From Dioszegia crocea (taxonomy: Eukaryota > Basidiomycota > Tremellomycetes > Tremellales > Bulleribasidiaceae): a DNA stretch of 64,000 bases. Every line of letters begins with the position of its first letter. Positions within the stretch are counted from its first letter, which is position 1. Made by a program: the position numbers and the translations under genes. Shown here one piece after another: positions 22,288 through 33,980 of the stretch. The DNA lies in assembly GCA_001600615.1 (NCBI GenBank), contig BCKK01000002.1:2138809-2202808 (forward strand). Reading direction: 5' to 3'. A model generated the notes under the pieces. That model was not told the origin of the DNA. It worked only from the letters and a program-made list of their open reading frames with translations, and did not search any database.

Positions 22288-24957
22288 CTAGCTAAGATCC
22301 GCAAGTAGTAGCTCCTCAACTGCTTCCCTCACGCTCTCCTCGAGACCAGTAGACTTCAACCTGCCCAAAACTTTGGTAAGACTCTCTGTCTCCAACTTCT
22401 GCACCGCAGTCCAAGCCAAACCCTTGACATCCACGCCAATCTGCGCCCGCTGGAGCATCTTGTAGATATGCGATTTGTGATCAATCTTGTCGAGGGCAGG
22501 GTTTGCGCCGAGTGTGAGGGTGATGGTAGAGCTGGACTTGTGACGTCCGAGGAAGATGACACTTCCACCTTCAGCCGCGTGTCCGTCTTTCCCGTCGACT
22601 GTGATGGTAGCCGAAGATGGGGTATGCGCGAGGAGGCGAACAGACCAGGAGCGCTGCGCCTGGAGAGGGTTCTCTGAGGGTCCGATAGTAAGGACACCCG
22701 AGGCCTGATCGTAGCGGATGGGAGTTCGGGCGAATCTGACCTCCTCCACCTCGGCTCCCTTCCCATCATCCTCGATCAGGTCGAACGTCCCGTCCTTGCC
22801 TACCACAAGGACAATCTCAATGGCCTCGGGAATGCCAGTTCCATTCCCGATATCCTTGCCATCTCTGGCGTCGAATGGGATGATTGCGCCTTCCTTCACT
22901 AGCACGGGATACTGATCGAGAGGGCGATGGAGCGAGACGATCCGGTCCCCATCGTACACCGTTCCCGTAAAGAAGTCCACCCATCTCCCCGGAGGTAGCC
23001 ATCCTTCCGCCTTGCCCAGCTGGGTCTCTCTTGCCTTGGGAGAGACAATGGGTAGCACCAACATCCCAGGCCCGAATGTGAACTGCGTCTTGAACGCGTA
23101 CGCTTCAGGCCTCTCCGGATAATCGTAGTAAATTGGCTCGACGAGGTTTTGGAATTCCGTCGAGGCGAGCACGGCGCAGGAGTAGAGGTAAGGAATGAGT
23201 CGGTGCCGGAATTGCAAAGAAGCCGTGACGACTTTTTGGGTCTCTTCTGAATAGACCCAAGGCTCGCGAGTGTTGAAGGGTGATTGGGAGGAGTGAAGGC
23301 GGAGGATGGGGGAAAATACGCCGAGTTGAGTCCAGCGAGCCATGAGTTCGTCATCATGATTACCCTTGAAATGCCCTCCAATATCATGGGACCACCATCC
23401 ATAGCCAATGTTGGATGCCGTTGCGGTGAATTCCGGCTGAAACTTGAGCGAGTCCCAAGTGATGATGGTGTCCTGTTTGTCAGCTTTGTGATATGACGAG
23501 ACTCACTCCACTGAAACCAATTGGGTAGCGATGGCTGCCAGGACCAGAGTATCGAGAGAAGGTAAATCGCCGCTCGCCCTTACGCCCCGAGTCGAGGTAG
23601 TGGTAGTGGTTTAGCATCCACAATGGGTCGATACCGGTCGTTTCGGAGAATGGGCCCTGCTGCCAGTCCAGCCACCAGAAGTCTACGCCCTCATCCTCAA
23701 GAGGGTGATGTAGGATCTTGAAGTACGCCTCGAAAAATTCCTTGTTGGTAGCTTCGAAAGGAACGGGCTGACCATCAGCATTTGTTCATGGAGTAAAATA
23801 CTCACTGTGCCCTTAGATGGATCGCGCTTCAATGCCTTACACATATCTTCATACGGATCTTCAAAGGACCGAACACCGTCCGCCGGATGAGTATTGAGGG
23901 TGACCTTGAGGTTCCGCTCATGTAGATCCTTCAAAAAGCCGACGTGGTCGGGGAAGAGATCGGTGTCCCAACTGATTGTAAGCGGTGTTGGTGATTGACT
24001 TACGTGTAGCCTGTCCAGCCTGTCCCGAAACCCTTGGGAACGTCGATTTTATGCCTACAAGTCAGCACAGCCAAGATGTAACTTACCAGTCAATGTCCAG
24101 CACTGCAACTGCAAGGGGAATCTTTTCCGCTTTGAAGCGATCCATGAGTCCAAGATACTCCTTGTCCGAGTAGGCATCTGTCATCAGTTGACACCAGGAA
24201 TTGAGACTCACAGTATCTTGACCACCAGTTTCCAAGTGCCCACCTTGGGATCAACGGCGTCTTGCCAGAGACCATATAGAAAGCCTTCAGCGCCGCGCGA
24301 TGGTCTGGGGTCAGCAAAGGCGAATAGATACACTGCGACCTACCTAAACCATACGCAAAGAGGTAAATGTCCTTCTTTGCTGGATCTCGTCCTGCGACCC
24401 AACCATCTTCGGTGAAGAGCATAGAACCCGAGTCATCGATTTGGGAAAACCCATACTAAACATCAGCTGGACACAATCATTCACCCACCTCTGACAAGAT
24501 ACCATCCCCTAGATCGCATCGTCCGTCAATACCGTCCAGAGTCCGATAAGTACCGCCGAGGTTGGTCAATTTCTCATGTTTGTCGCCATACTGCCAGATA
24601 TGTGTCCAGCCTCTATTGGCGCTGTCTATCATGAGCTCCATTCGCCAGCGCAGACTCACTGGCTAGCCGTAGAGACACGATTACACTGGAAGGGGAGAAT
24701 TCCTCTCCAGTCCATTTCAAAAGGAACCGTTCCGTCAGAATCTCCATCCCCTTGCCGCGCTCGAGCACGTCAAATTTGGGAGTGGGCGCATCACGACTGA
24801 TTGCAAAGGTAGACGCTCGATCCTCGAATTTGCCTGCGGGATCGGTCTCGAATCGGATGAGCCCATCAGTGAGGATGGTGATTCTTTGGGTTGCAGTGAC
24901 GATCTGCGAAGAGGAAGGCGAAACGGGAGAAGATTTGAAGTTGTAAGAGTCAAACAT
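22288..24957 (-). CDS. Glycoside hydrolase family 31 alpha-glucosidase/xylosidase
   Basis: A GH31 retaining alpha-glycosidase. The beta/alpha barrel is visible as WALGNWWSRYC, IPLAVAVLDIDWH and DFWWLDWQQGPFSE, where the Asp of WLDWQQG is the likely nucleophile. FSGDTIITWDSL holds the probable acid/base Asp, and IGYGWWSHDIGGHFKGNHDDELMARW is the substrate-site block. The C-terminal beta domains end EAVEELLLADLS. There is no signal peptide at MFDSYNFKSSPVSPSSS, so an intracellular enzyme is likely. The WWLDWQQG form differs from the WxDMNE motif of ER glucosidase II and of many secreted alpha-glucosidases, so it is not glucosidase II. Substrate (maltose, starch breakdown products or xylosides) is undetermined. 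Tandem with UGP1 on the same strand. Confidence 0.9.
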
Positions 24958-25652
24958 TGCGAAAGTTTAGAGTGGGAGAGTGGGGGATACAGATAGGTCA
25001 GCAAGGCCTCTGTACGATTCAAGCAGTCGAGAGGCTGGAATCTGGCCGGGGCAGCCCCCGGTGGTGAGATGCGAGACCTTTATACTGCATCATGTCGCCG
25101 AGACTAGGACGGGTGGTTGCTCCGAGGTCGGACCGATCGGCCCTTCTCTGCGGAGGCGGAGGTGGCTCACCCCGGATAACGTCCAGCTATGTCCAGCCTA
25201 GCTCAACTCGCGCACATGCATGCAAGCGAATGTAGAGGGGAAGATGGAACAAGACAGCTGGCGTGCAGTCAAGGTATCGGACTGGCCAGAGGCATGACTG
25301 AGAGGCTCGAGGAGATCTCGATTCGGACACGATGGTGGAGACCAGGATGGCTCTTAGCTTAGAGCTGTGAATAGCCCTCTGACTGGCGCAGGTGTGATGT
25401 CAGACCCGATCTGGGATTGCAGACCAGAGTATATTTGTGCCTATGCAAATCGCTTCTGCTAGCCAAAGTGCGATAAATGACCTCGAGCAAGGATCCAAGC
25501 CCGACATCAAATTGGGGACCGACCTTTTGACATGTCGGAAGGCTATATATGGTATTGTACATTATGACTGATATCTCCAGCTCCTGACTGTCAGCTGTGA
25601 GAAAGCATACACTATATTGTGACTTACTAATTCCCATCTCACATCCACAGTG
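24958..25652. other. Intergenic: GH31 promoter and uL30m 3' region
   Basis: About 695 bp upstream of the GH31 start and downstream of the uL30m stop. It holds a GC-rich inverted repeat at 25046-25061 and further CGG/CCG-rich sequence at 25130-25180. No reading frame here carries a recognisable domain. Confidence 0.6.
25046..25061. promoter_or_regulatory. GC-rich inverted repeat upstream of GH31 gene
   Basis: CCGGGG-CAGC-CCCCGG forms a perfect 6-bp inverted repeat about 90 bp upstream of the GH31 start. The CCCCGG core resembles the binding site of Mig1/CreA-type carbon-catabolite repressors, which would suit a glycosidase gene. The assignment is by motif only. Confidence 0.35.
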
Positions 25653-25973
25653 TCATCTCGCTGCACTCGCACCTCCGCCCCAAGCTCTACCAGCGACCTC
25701 CAATCCCATCCCCTCCGCCCTGCTCCTGCCATACTCCACCGCCCGCTTCCCTTCTTCCTCCGTTACATTCCGTACACCCACCAGCTCCTTGACTCGCAAT
25801 ATCTTGCCCGCCAGCGGGCCTGAAAAGGGGTATAAAACGGATTGGTGCATTCGATATAGCCCCAGAGATTCTAGGGTTCGGGATGAAGATTTGGTGAGTC
25901 CGATGGGTGATCGGATGAGGGTTATGAGATGATGTGTGGGTGCAGCATTGCGGAGGAGGCGAGTAGGGAGCAT
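25653..25973 (-). CDS. MRPL33: Mitochondrial large-subunit ribosomal protein uL30m
   Basis: A single-exon gene of 106 residues. The region [39 protein letters not shown] and [19 protein letters not shown] is the uL30 fold (helix-strand-helix with the RxxIG and VxNxP-like segments) as seen in yeast Mrpl33. The basic N-terminus [13 protein letters not shown] is a short mitochondrial-targeting-like stretch. The length fits fungal uL30m. It is divergent from the ornithine carbamoyltransferase gene across 295 bp, so two mitochondrial-protein genes share a promoter region. Confidence 0.9.
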   Translation of the reverse strand: MLPTRLLRNAAPTHHLITLIRSPIGLTKSSSRTLESLGLYRMHQSVLYPFSGPLAGKILRVKELVGVRNVTEEEGKRAVEYGRSRAEGMGLEVAGRAWGGGASAAR

Positions 25974-26096
25974 GGTGGGCGCGACGGTTTAGGCAGGGTG
26001 GTTCGTCGTTTTCTCGGGAGAGAATATAACTTTCTTCGGGGGCCTACGTACGGAGGCGACAACTTTCAGATACGACCTCGGGAACAGTGAATATCG

Positions 26097-26141
26097 ATGA
26101 TGTTTCTCAAGCTACCAGCTGTATGTATCTTTGATGGATGA
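26097..26141 (+). other. Possible upstream ORF in ARG3 leader
   Basis: ATGATG opens a 14-residue frame (MMFLKLPAVCIFDG) ending 127 bp before the ARG3 start. Whether it is transcribed is unknown; an intron starting at GTATGT inside it is also possible. Confidence 0.2.
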
Positions 26142-26268
26142 TCGAGATGAATGAGCCTTATCAAAAATGCTGTCAAATGTTCATCATGACGTGGCATCCG
26201 AGTCAGACAACGCCAGATAAGATAATTTCAGCAACACATTCCTTACCGTACTATACATCTCATCTAGC

Positions 26269-27594
26269 ATGATGCTCATCAAGCCTACAAGCACTACCTT
26301 CGCACTGCCCCTCCGCGCTCTTGCGAGGGGTATGTCCACATTCGACCACACCTCTCCATCTCCGTACAAGTCGACTTCTTCACTCTCAAACGACCGCCCC
26401 GCTTTCCGCAACCGAGACAGCGGTGGCAGTCGAGGCGCGGATAAGGTCCCAGTCACCCCTCGCAAGCCACCGACCGGCCCTCCACCTCACCTCTTGACAT
26501 TGGCGGATCTCACCCCCCAGCAGATCTCGGCTCTCCTCAAGGATTCGCTGACGTACAAGCACCTCAGCAAGAGTTTCTCTCCAGGTGTCGCCCGTACTTC
26601 CTTGAAGGGCAAGACTGTTGCTCTGCTCTTCAACAAGCGATCAACCCGAACTCGGGTAGCCAGCGAGACTGCCACTTCTCTGCTTGGTGGGAATGCTATG
26701 TTCCTTGGTGGGGCGGATATCCAGCTTGGCGTGAATGAGACTTTGAGGGATACTGCGCAGGTCATTGGGAGTATGGCGGATGGGTTTATGGCCAGGGTGG
26801 GCGATCACCGTGAAGTAGAGGTGAGTCGTCAGGACTCAATCCGCTTCAATCTAGCCGTCAGACAGTGCTGACAATCAGGAACTCGCTCAACACTCCGCCG
26901 TCCCCGTCGTCAACGCCCTTTCGTACCTCTGGCACCCCACCCAAATCCTAGCGGATCTCTTGACGCTATACGAAGCCTACGCTCCCCCTCTCAACTTATC
27001 CGCGGGGACTTTCTCGCGCGGCCAGGTGCACACCGATATGCAGAAGTTCATCAATGCTCAAGTCGACCCGCTTTCAGTCTTGAAGGGCAAGAAGATTGCT
27101 TGGGTCGGGGACATGAACAACATCGCTTGGGAATTGATGGCGACGTGCCCGAGATTAGGGATGAAGATGAGCGTGGCGACGCCGGCGGGTTATGATAAGG
27201 TTGACGATGCGGTCATGGCCAGGCTGTAAGTCCCAGCTATTGATAATAGAAAATTCAACTCACGGCTTCTAGTAAAGAGCACAACATCGATCAATCCATC
27301 ACCTTCACCAACTCGCCCAAGGAAGCGCTCCATAACGCAGATGTCGTCGTCACCGACACCTGGATCTCGATGGGCATGGAAGATGAAAAGGCCGACCGAC
27401 TCAAAGCCTTCGAGGGTTATCAGGTGACGAACGAGATGGTGGAATCTGCAGGTGCCAATGCGGACTGGAAATTCTTACATTGCCTGCCTAGGAAGCCAGA
27501 GGAGGTAGATGATGAGGTGTTCTACGGACCTAGATCTTTGGTGTTCCCCGAAGCCGAGAACAGGAAGTGGACTACCGTTGCGGTGTTCGAGTAG
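26269..27594 (+). CDS. ARG3: Ornithine carbamoyltransferase, mitochondrial
   Basis: Condenses ornithine and carbamoyl phosphate to citrulline, the sixth step of arginine synthesis. The N-terminus [25 protein letters not shown] is basic and amphipathic, fitting a matrix presequence. Catalytic motifs are all present: the carbamoyl-phosphate loop FNKRSTRTR, the HPTQ motif ([12 protein letters not shown]), the ornithine-side loop [12 protein letters not shown] and the FLHCLPRK motif. Three exons (about 26269-26820, 26879-27227, 27273-27594). The region between the presequence and [12 protein letters not shown] is extended and rich in Ser, Pro and Gly. Divergent from uL30m. Confidence 0.96.
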
Positions 27595-28409
27595 GTTATT
27601 CCCAGGTTGGCGCAATCCGGAGATGGAAGAGCTGATGGTATAGCTCCTACTTTGGCCAGCGACGACTCCCGGGCGGATCCACGCGATCAGAGGGCAGGTC
27701 AGATGACAGGAGGCAATCGAACAGGGGAGGCGAAGACAGGAGGCAGGGGAACCCCCGCAATTAGGCAAAGGGTGGCTGCCGAATGATGGAGGGAACGTCG
27801 AAGCTAGAGATCAAAGATATTGTATGACGAGTCGGGCTTGAAAATGATATACGCCATCACTTAGCTTCGCACCCCTTTGCGAGAGGAATTCTCAAGATAT
27901 CCACCGATCGCCGTGCCATTCACGATAGGAAACGTTACGTCGTCGCCTTATCCCAATCATCCGAATGCTGGAAGCAAGGGTTCCGGAATGCCAGATTTGC
28001 TCATAGGGAAGAGTGCCCCAGCTCGTTGATCGTACGCGTACCGCTCGGACGGCTGATCCTGTCTAAAGCGTATCGGCGGCGCACTACCCCATAGTCCCGA
28101 TAGCGAATGCATACATAGTTTAGCAGGGATTTGACTTTGTCTCCTTTTTCGATACTCCAAAAATGTCTACAGATGGGTGAATTTCCCCTTTGCTACTCAA
28201 CCCTCTCTTCCCCACCCCTCCCCCGTCCCTTCCCATACGCCATATATACTCTACACCAGCATCGCAAACAAGACTTCACGCCAGGAACAAGGGAATAGAT
28301 GAGAGAGAGGGTTTTTAGGACAACAGCAGGATTTTATAACACAAGAAGGGGGTTTTGTAAACGTCTATAACCGAGTCATTGGGGAAAATTCCGGGGGAAA
28401 CGTCTGGAT
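27595..28409. other. Intergenic between convergent ARG3 and PUF genes
   Basis: This 815-bp stretch holds the 3' untranslated regions of two convergent genes. It has a CT/CCC-rich block at 28195-28235 but no supported gene. Confidence 0.6.
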
Positions 28410-31400
28410 TCACATCATCTGATGCTGACCCATACCACCTTGACCTAGACCGTGCGGGTCAAAGCCGTACTGCCCTGGCCAACCTCCCTCCATCCCATCA
28501 CCGCCATTCCCATTCATATCCGCCCAGGGCGCCGCTGCTGCACCTCCGCCCGCTCCTCCACCTCCAATGCCTGAACTTCCACCGCCGCTGCCTCCAGCCC
28601 GCAAATGAAGCCACTGAGCTCCATCGGGACCCGGAGCATGGTAGCTGAGACCAGTATGGTCCGATTGCATGGGCGCGGGTGTTTGGCCCTGGCCAGGTCG
28701 GAACGCACCGGGGTGGTGAGGTTGGCCGAGGTGGGATTGCATTGGGCTGTGCTGCTGCATGTATCCGCCGGGCCCGCCGTATGGACTCTGGCCCTGAGAT
28801 TGCTGGCTGAGTCCTCCGGCGCCGAAGGGACCGCCCTGCGAGCCGTAGACATCGGTGAGAGCATTGATGTGCTGCAGCTGGGGTCGGCCGAGATGGCGCT
28901 GGTAGCCGGGCTGGAAGTTGCCTCGTCCACCACCGCCACCACCTCGGCCACCGCCAGGACCGCCAGGACCGTAGCCGAGGGAAGGAAGACCGAAGGATGA
29001 ATCTTCGCGGGCGAGCTTGGATTGGATACGCTTGCCGTACGGCGTGTTTCGGATGGAAGGGAGGAGGGGACGGATCATTTCGATGAGCTAAGGGGGTCAG
29101 CTTGCGCGGGATTTGTATACCAAAACGTGGAACTCACCATGATGCGCTGCGCGGGGTCACAGTAATCAAGAATGGTCTGGACGACATAGTTTCCGTAGCT
29201 GTCCCGGAGAAGCTTCTCCAACCGAGAGCGGTTGAGAACCTCGACCACAAGCAGTTTGCGAATCTCAACATCTGCCACTCGGATGCACTTTTCAACGACG
29301 TTGGACGAGAATCTGAGATTAGCACCGTCTCGTGGTTCATAGCTGCAGACTCACTTTTGAACCGAAAGCGAGCAGACGTTACCGATGAAGGTCCGAATGA
29401 GAGGTTCCGAGAATCTGGCATCGTTCAGATCAAGAATGTACTGAATGACGTAGTTTCCGAATGGGTCTTGAACAAGGTAGAGCGAGTTGAAGATGATCTC
29501 AGTAACGAGCTGAACTCGCTGAGCCGGGGAAGCATGATCGATCGACCGCTGGAGCACACAGCAGCCGTGTCGGTGGGTAGCAACTTCGATGAGGTTGGCG
29601 GCGATGGCATTGTAGATGAATTGGTTGTCCTCGGGAATGAGCTTGTTGAGGCATTTTTGGATCACCTAGATTGTCAGTCTTGCACTAGCGAAAGACCACA
29701 AAACTTACATGGTTCCCGTTCAAATCCTTGATCAACGCTACGACGTTCATGCTCAGCGCATAGATCAAGGTCCGGATCTGCTTGGGCTGCCTTGGACTAG
29801 CCAAGAAATCCACCATCTTCTGAACCGCCCTGGTTCCGTGCATATTCAGACTGATGCCCACGAGCTCATTCGACACGCTCTCGACAATGCCGGAGATTTG
29901 CTCCTCATTGGCAACCTCCAGTATCTTCTGACAGAGGTAGTTTCCGAAGGGATCCGTCATAAGTTCGGGGTAGTGACCGTAGACTTCGCGGAAGATCATG
30001 TCCCGGTGGACCGGGTCACCATCTTCGAGGACCTTTTGAAGGTATCGACAGCCGTGCTGATCTTTGGTGAGAGGCAGGATTTCGCCTTGGAGGTCTTCGA
30101 TGCGGACACCAGAAAATCGGTTGAACTCCCGATCGGCGTCTGATCGCTTGTTCTTAATGCCCATAGCGCCGGTGGAGTAGAGGGCACCTGATCCATAACC
30201 AGATGGATCTTCGTCGTAGCCGTATGGTGGAAGACCGAAGCCGCCTTGGGAGAAGGCATTTGAGCCTGAGACCGGAGGCATGCCACCGCCATTGGGGTTG
30301 AACATGTTCGAGTAGATGGGGTCGGCAGCGTATGGCTACGAGATCAGCACAGCTCATATTCTTCGTGCCGAACTTACTCTCGGCTGCTGCTCGCCTAGGT
30401 TGAAGGTGACATTCCCCTGCTTCCCAAACGCCCTGGCCAAATCAGGGTTACTGAAACCTCTACCGCCAATACCATCCGCCATGTTCGGGCTGGTGCCGTT
30501 CCGCTTGACGCCATTGATACCGTTCCCACCGAGCCCGAATGGTGTACCAGGCACGCTCTTGCTCGGCATCGCAGGGAGTGAAGCAATGGAGTCAGCCATG
30601 CCCGAGACGCCGTTCAGTAGGTGGTCGACGGCGGTGTGCGGGTGCTCGAGAAGTGCAGCATGGGAGCTGGCCAATGGGGAGGTGGCAGTACGGTGCTGGG
30701 GGAATGTAGACCACTCGGAAGTCTTGACAGAGGTGTCGAAGGGACGGTTGCCGTAAGCCCTAGGAGGGGTCTGGGAAAGAGGGGCGAGGTCAAGAGCAGC
30801 CGAGTTGGCAGATAGATGCTGTGTCGTCAGCAAGTGACTCTACTTGATAATTAGACCGTAACTCACCTTGCGCTCTCCTGGAACGTAATCATCATCTCCC
30901 ATACCCAAATACTTGATGGTCCCTTCTGCGCCCTGCTCATCCACGTCGTCATCCCATTTCCCCGCCGACCCAGGCTCCATAACGCTCAAGCTCATCTTCT
31001 CAAAGCCAAATGTGTTCCCGCCGTACCCGCTTGTCCGCCTGCTCGCGGGCATGGACTTTGCGCCTGCGCCTGAAGCTGCGGGTGGACCGATAGGTGCAGG
31101 TTCGGCATCATCTCGAGGAGGCTGTTCATGGTGCCCTGGCGGAGTGGTAGGTGCGGACGAGGCTTCGACAGGGGAAGAGGAAATGATCTGGTGTTCCTCG
31201 GCCAACTGCTCAGCTTCGAGTTGACGCATCTGCTCTTCGAACTTTTCGCGGGTGATTTGACGGGCTCGCTCGTGTTCGGTTCGCTTGGCCAAGAGGCGCT
31301 ATTGTGTCAGCTTTTGCATGGCGTCAGCACGCGTCCAGCAGCTCACCTCAGCAGACTGCTTGGCTGCGCCTTCGACCTGATACGAGTGAGCCAATGCTAA

Positions 31401-31550
31401 CCTCAAGAAGGCTAGACTCACAGTTTCGGCCAAGTCCAAGGCATCATGACCATTCGCAGCCCTAGCATGACCGTTCGCCTCCTGCGCCGGCTGCCTGTCA
31501 CCGCCATCCGAAGCGGGTCCCGTCTTGGACGGAGAGTGTTCGTTCGCCAT
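28410..31550 (-). CDS. Pumilio-family RNA-binding protein
   Basis: A cytoplasmic post-transcriptional regulator that binds 3'UTRs. The N-terminal half is low-complexity (MANEHSPSKTGPASDGGDRQ...). Eight PUF repeats follow, with RNA-contact triplets in CRYLQ (R1), NYLCQ (R2), TRAVQ (R3), NHVIQ (R4), CCVLQ (R5), NYVIQ (R6), SNVVE (R7) and NYVVQ (R8). By the known modular code these predict a UGUA-U-A/C-UA type site close to the human Pumilio element. Repeat 8 is followed by TPYGKRIQSKL. The tail is Gly/Gln/Pro-rich with RG repeats (about 28890-28970) and ends GGMGQHQMM. About eight introns. The eight-repeat, UGUA-type set fits Pumilio/Puf3 better than Puf6. Confidence 0.93.
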
Positions 31551-33250
31551 GTTCAGAGTGGGTTGAGTCTACCAAACAAGATCCGGTAGAATGGATATGT
31601 AGTGAAGGTTCTGAATTGAGTTAGCTACAGCCGTGAGGGAACAGAAGAAGAGCGGGAGCTGAAAGCTGTCGATTCCAGTACAAGCTTGCTCCACATAGAC
31701 GATAAAAGGAAGTCCATGACTTACAGAAATACCCAAGTTACAAGCCGTGGCCTGCGAGCAGCGATGGCAGAGCGGGGTATAGATGGAACTATTGATACAA
31801 CGGCAGGGCCAAGAAGTACAAGCTTTTTACGGCTGGAAAGCGGGCTTTTGACGTCGTCTCTATCGTGTATAGCTGTGTAAATGGGGGTTGAAGTGACTGA
31901 GGGGGAGAGTGAAAGAGGGATAAGAATGATTGATCAAAGGTAGCACAAGGCTTCGGCCTCGCTCGAAGCTCGAAATTTGGCGTGAGTCTGACAGATTTTG
32001 AAGAGCACGGACTTCGGAGACGGAGGCTTTTGGCTTTACGTCAGTTTGGCGGTCCTTGCCGGCACCCCCTCACGTGGGTCCGCGTTTTGGGTGGCGAGTG
32101 ATCTGCGCTCTTACCCTTGCTCTCATGGGACACGGTGCACCTGTGCTACTATATACGAGGACATGCGTGGCGTGGGTAGCATACAGAGTGGCAAGACTAG
32201 TAGTCAGAAGAGGGAAAAAATAACATCAATTAAGCCCAACAAAGCCCACCCTATAGGGAGAGCTCTGTCGGGCAAGAGTGGAAACATGTAATCGCGTTAC
32301 AAGAGCAACAGGCACCAAGCACAGAAGACAAGAAGGAAGGGGAAGGGCTAAGCGAACTTGGCCAGCGGATCGAGACGCGGTGTGCGAGAGCGGTCCCCAC
32401 ATACTCGACCTCTGGACGAAGCTCGTGAAACGATAACTCTGTCCTCAGCAGGTCTGACCATTTGATGAATTTAACGTCTACGTCCCACGGCAGACGGGTG
32501 ATGTTATACTCCGACCAGGAGCGACCTACTTAACCCCTCGGAATAGGAGCACCGCTTTTACTCCTCGGATGCAGGAGGGCGGATGTTGGCTAGGAGACCG
32601 GCCGTCTCCCAGTAGCACAGACACCAGTAACCTTGGGGCCTTGATCATCGGACGATTGGATGCCGTCGGTACCAATGCCGCGCCTACCTGCCACATCACC
32701 TTTAGAGTCTTTGCCGTCGACTTTCGCCACTTTGACTCCTTGGACGCTGGAGGTGTTTGCCTAATATTTACTGACCCTGGCGCATGGGTGGTTGGACGAG
32801 GGTGCGGAGTGACCGCCGCTGCCCACCGGATCGAGTCGTTGGATCCCCTGTGTTGTTGAGAGAGTGAAGGGCAATTGAGAGATGGATGGCGTGGGAAGTT
32901 TGCCTTTATCCTCGCCACCCAACACGTCATCGCGTCACCTGACCGTGTCAGTGTTGAGCGCTGAGACGCCTATTTGATAGGTTCGGTCGGTCAACCGGTC
33001 AGTATTGCGCCTCAAGTAAGTTAAGTTAGTCCTGACGGCGATGTGACTGAGCGAGGTAAACAGTGTCAATCTCAATCCTCAGCACCCACGAAGACGGATA
33101 TGCAGTCCTTCGGTCGCATCAGTCCCGGAAAACGGCTCGACGGAAAGTGATGCGAATGTGTGGCATAGCATAGCTACAAGCCCTACTCCCAGTCCCTCTG
33201 CCCCAGTCCACAACCACGCCCAAAACCTCTATTCCGCCTTGATGAGCTTC
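31551..33250. other. 1.7-kb intergenic region, PUF promoter to RPS29 3' end
   Basis: The first few hundred bases are probably the PUF promoter and leader. The middle (32340-32880) contains overlapping short frames on both strands but no family feature. I looked for snRNA, U3, SRP RNA and RNase P motifs and found none that I could support. A long noncoding RNA or a long leader remains possible. Confidence 0.5.
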
Positions 33251-33945
33251 CTAGTTGTTCTACAAAGTCAGCTTGAGTTCCTATACATCCGAAAGTGTGG
33301 CATAAGTGCCGAGTAAGGGAATGAGCTGACCTTGACGAAGCCCATGGCCTTAGACTTCTCTCTGAAGCACTGACGGCACATGTCAAGTCCCCTGCAAGGT
33401 CAGTTTGTAATTCGGGATCATCCTTCGGTATTCGAAAACGTACCACTTGCTATGAATATCAGCAATCATTCCATCATCATGCTTAACATTAGAAAATACT
33501 CACCGGATCAGACCAGCCTGGTGGGCGCAGACACGGCACTGGCGGGAGCCCTTACCGAATTCCCTGGGGCTAGAAGAGTCAGTTCCGGATTCTTACTTGC
33601 AATTGGCCCGTATCCAGATCCAGCCATGACCACCCGCCCATCCAAACGTCCGCTTGATCCAGCTATGCCAGCGGACCCAACACAGTCACTGATGCCCTCC
33701 TCAGCGGCCGCTGTTTCGCTACAGTCTCCCAGCATCCCGTCCCTACTCCCAACACTGCCCGCTGGATCTTTTCGGCAGCATCCCTCTCCGTTACCCTCAT
33801 ATCCCTCACCGCCCAGCATATCATCCACCATCTTTCCACTCCCTCGCCCAAAACATCCATCCTTCATCTCCCTTATCCTCGGATACAATCGGAACTCGTC
33901 CATGTATTCGCTTGCCCGTCTATTCGCTCGAATGCAGATCTAAAG

Positions 33946-33980
<35 letters not shown>

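Noticed and set aside
32340..32880. Possible structural RNA (snRNA, SRP or RNase P RNA)
   Set aside because: None of the conserved blocks of U1, U2, U4, U5, U6, U3, SRP or RNase P RNA could be found by eye on either strand.
33560..33569. Acceptor CCCCAG for RPS29 exon 3
   Set aside because: It would delete Pro-Arg from the conserved FSRPREFGKG segment. The upstream TTCTAG restores the full-length conserved sequence and the normal 56 residues.
33508..33903. 131-residue minus-strand open frame
   Set aside because: It lies inside RPS29 intron 2 and runs into exon 3 in a different frame. No homology feature or splice logic supports a separate protein.
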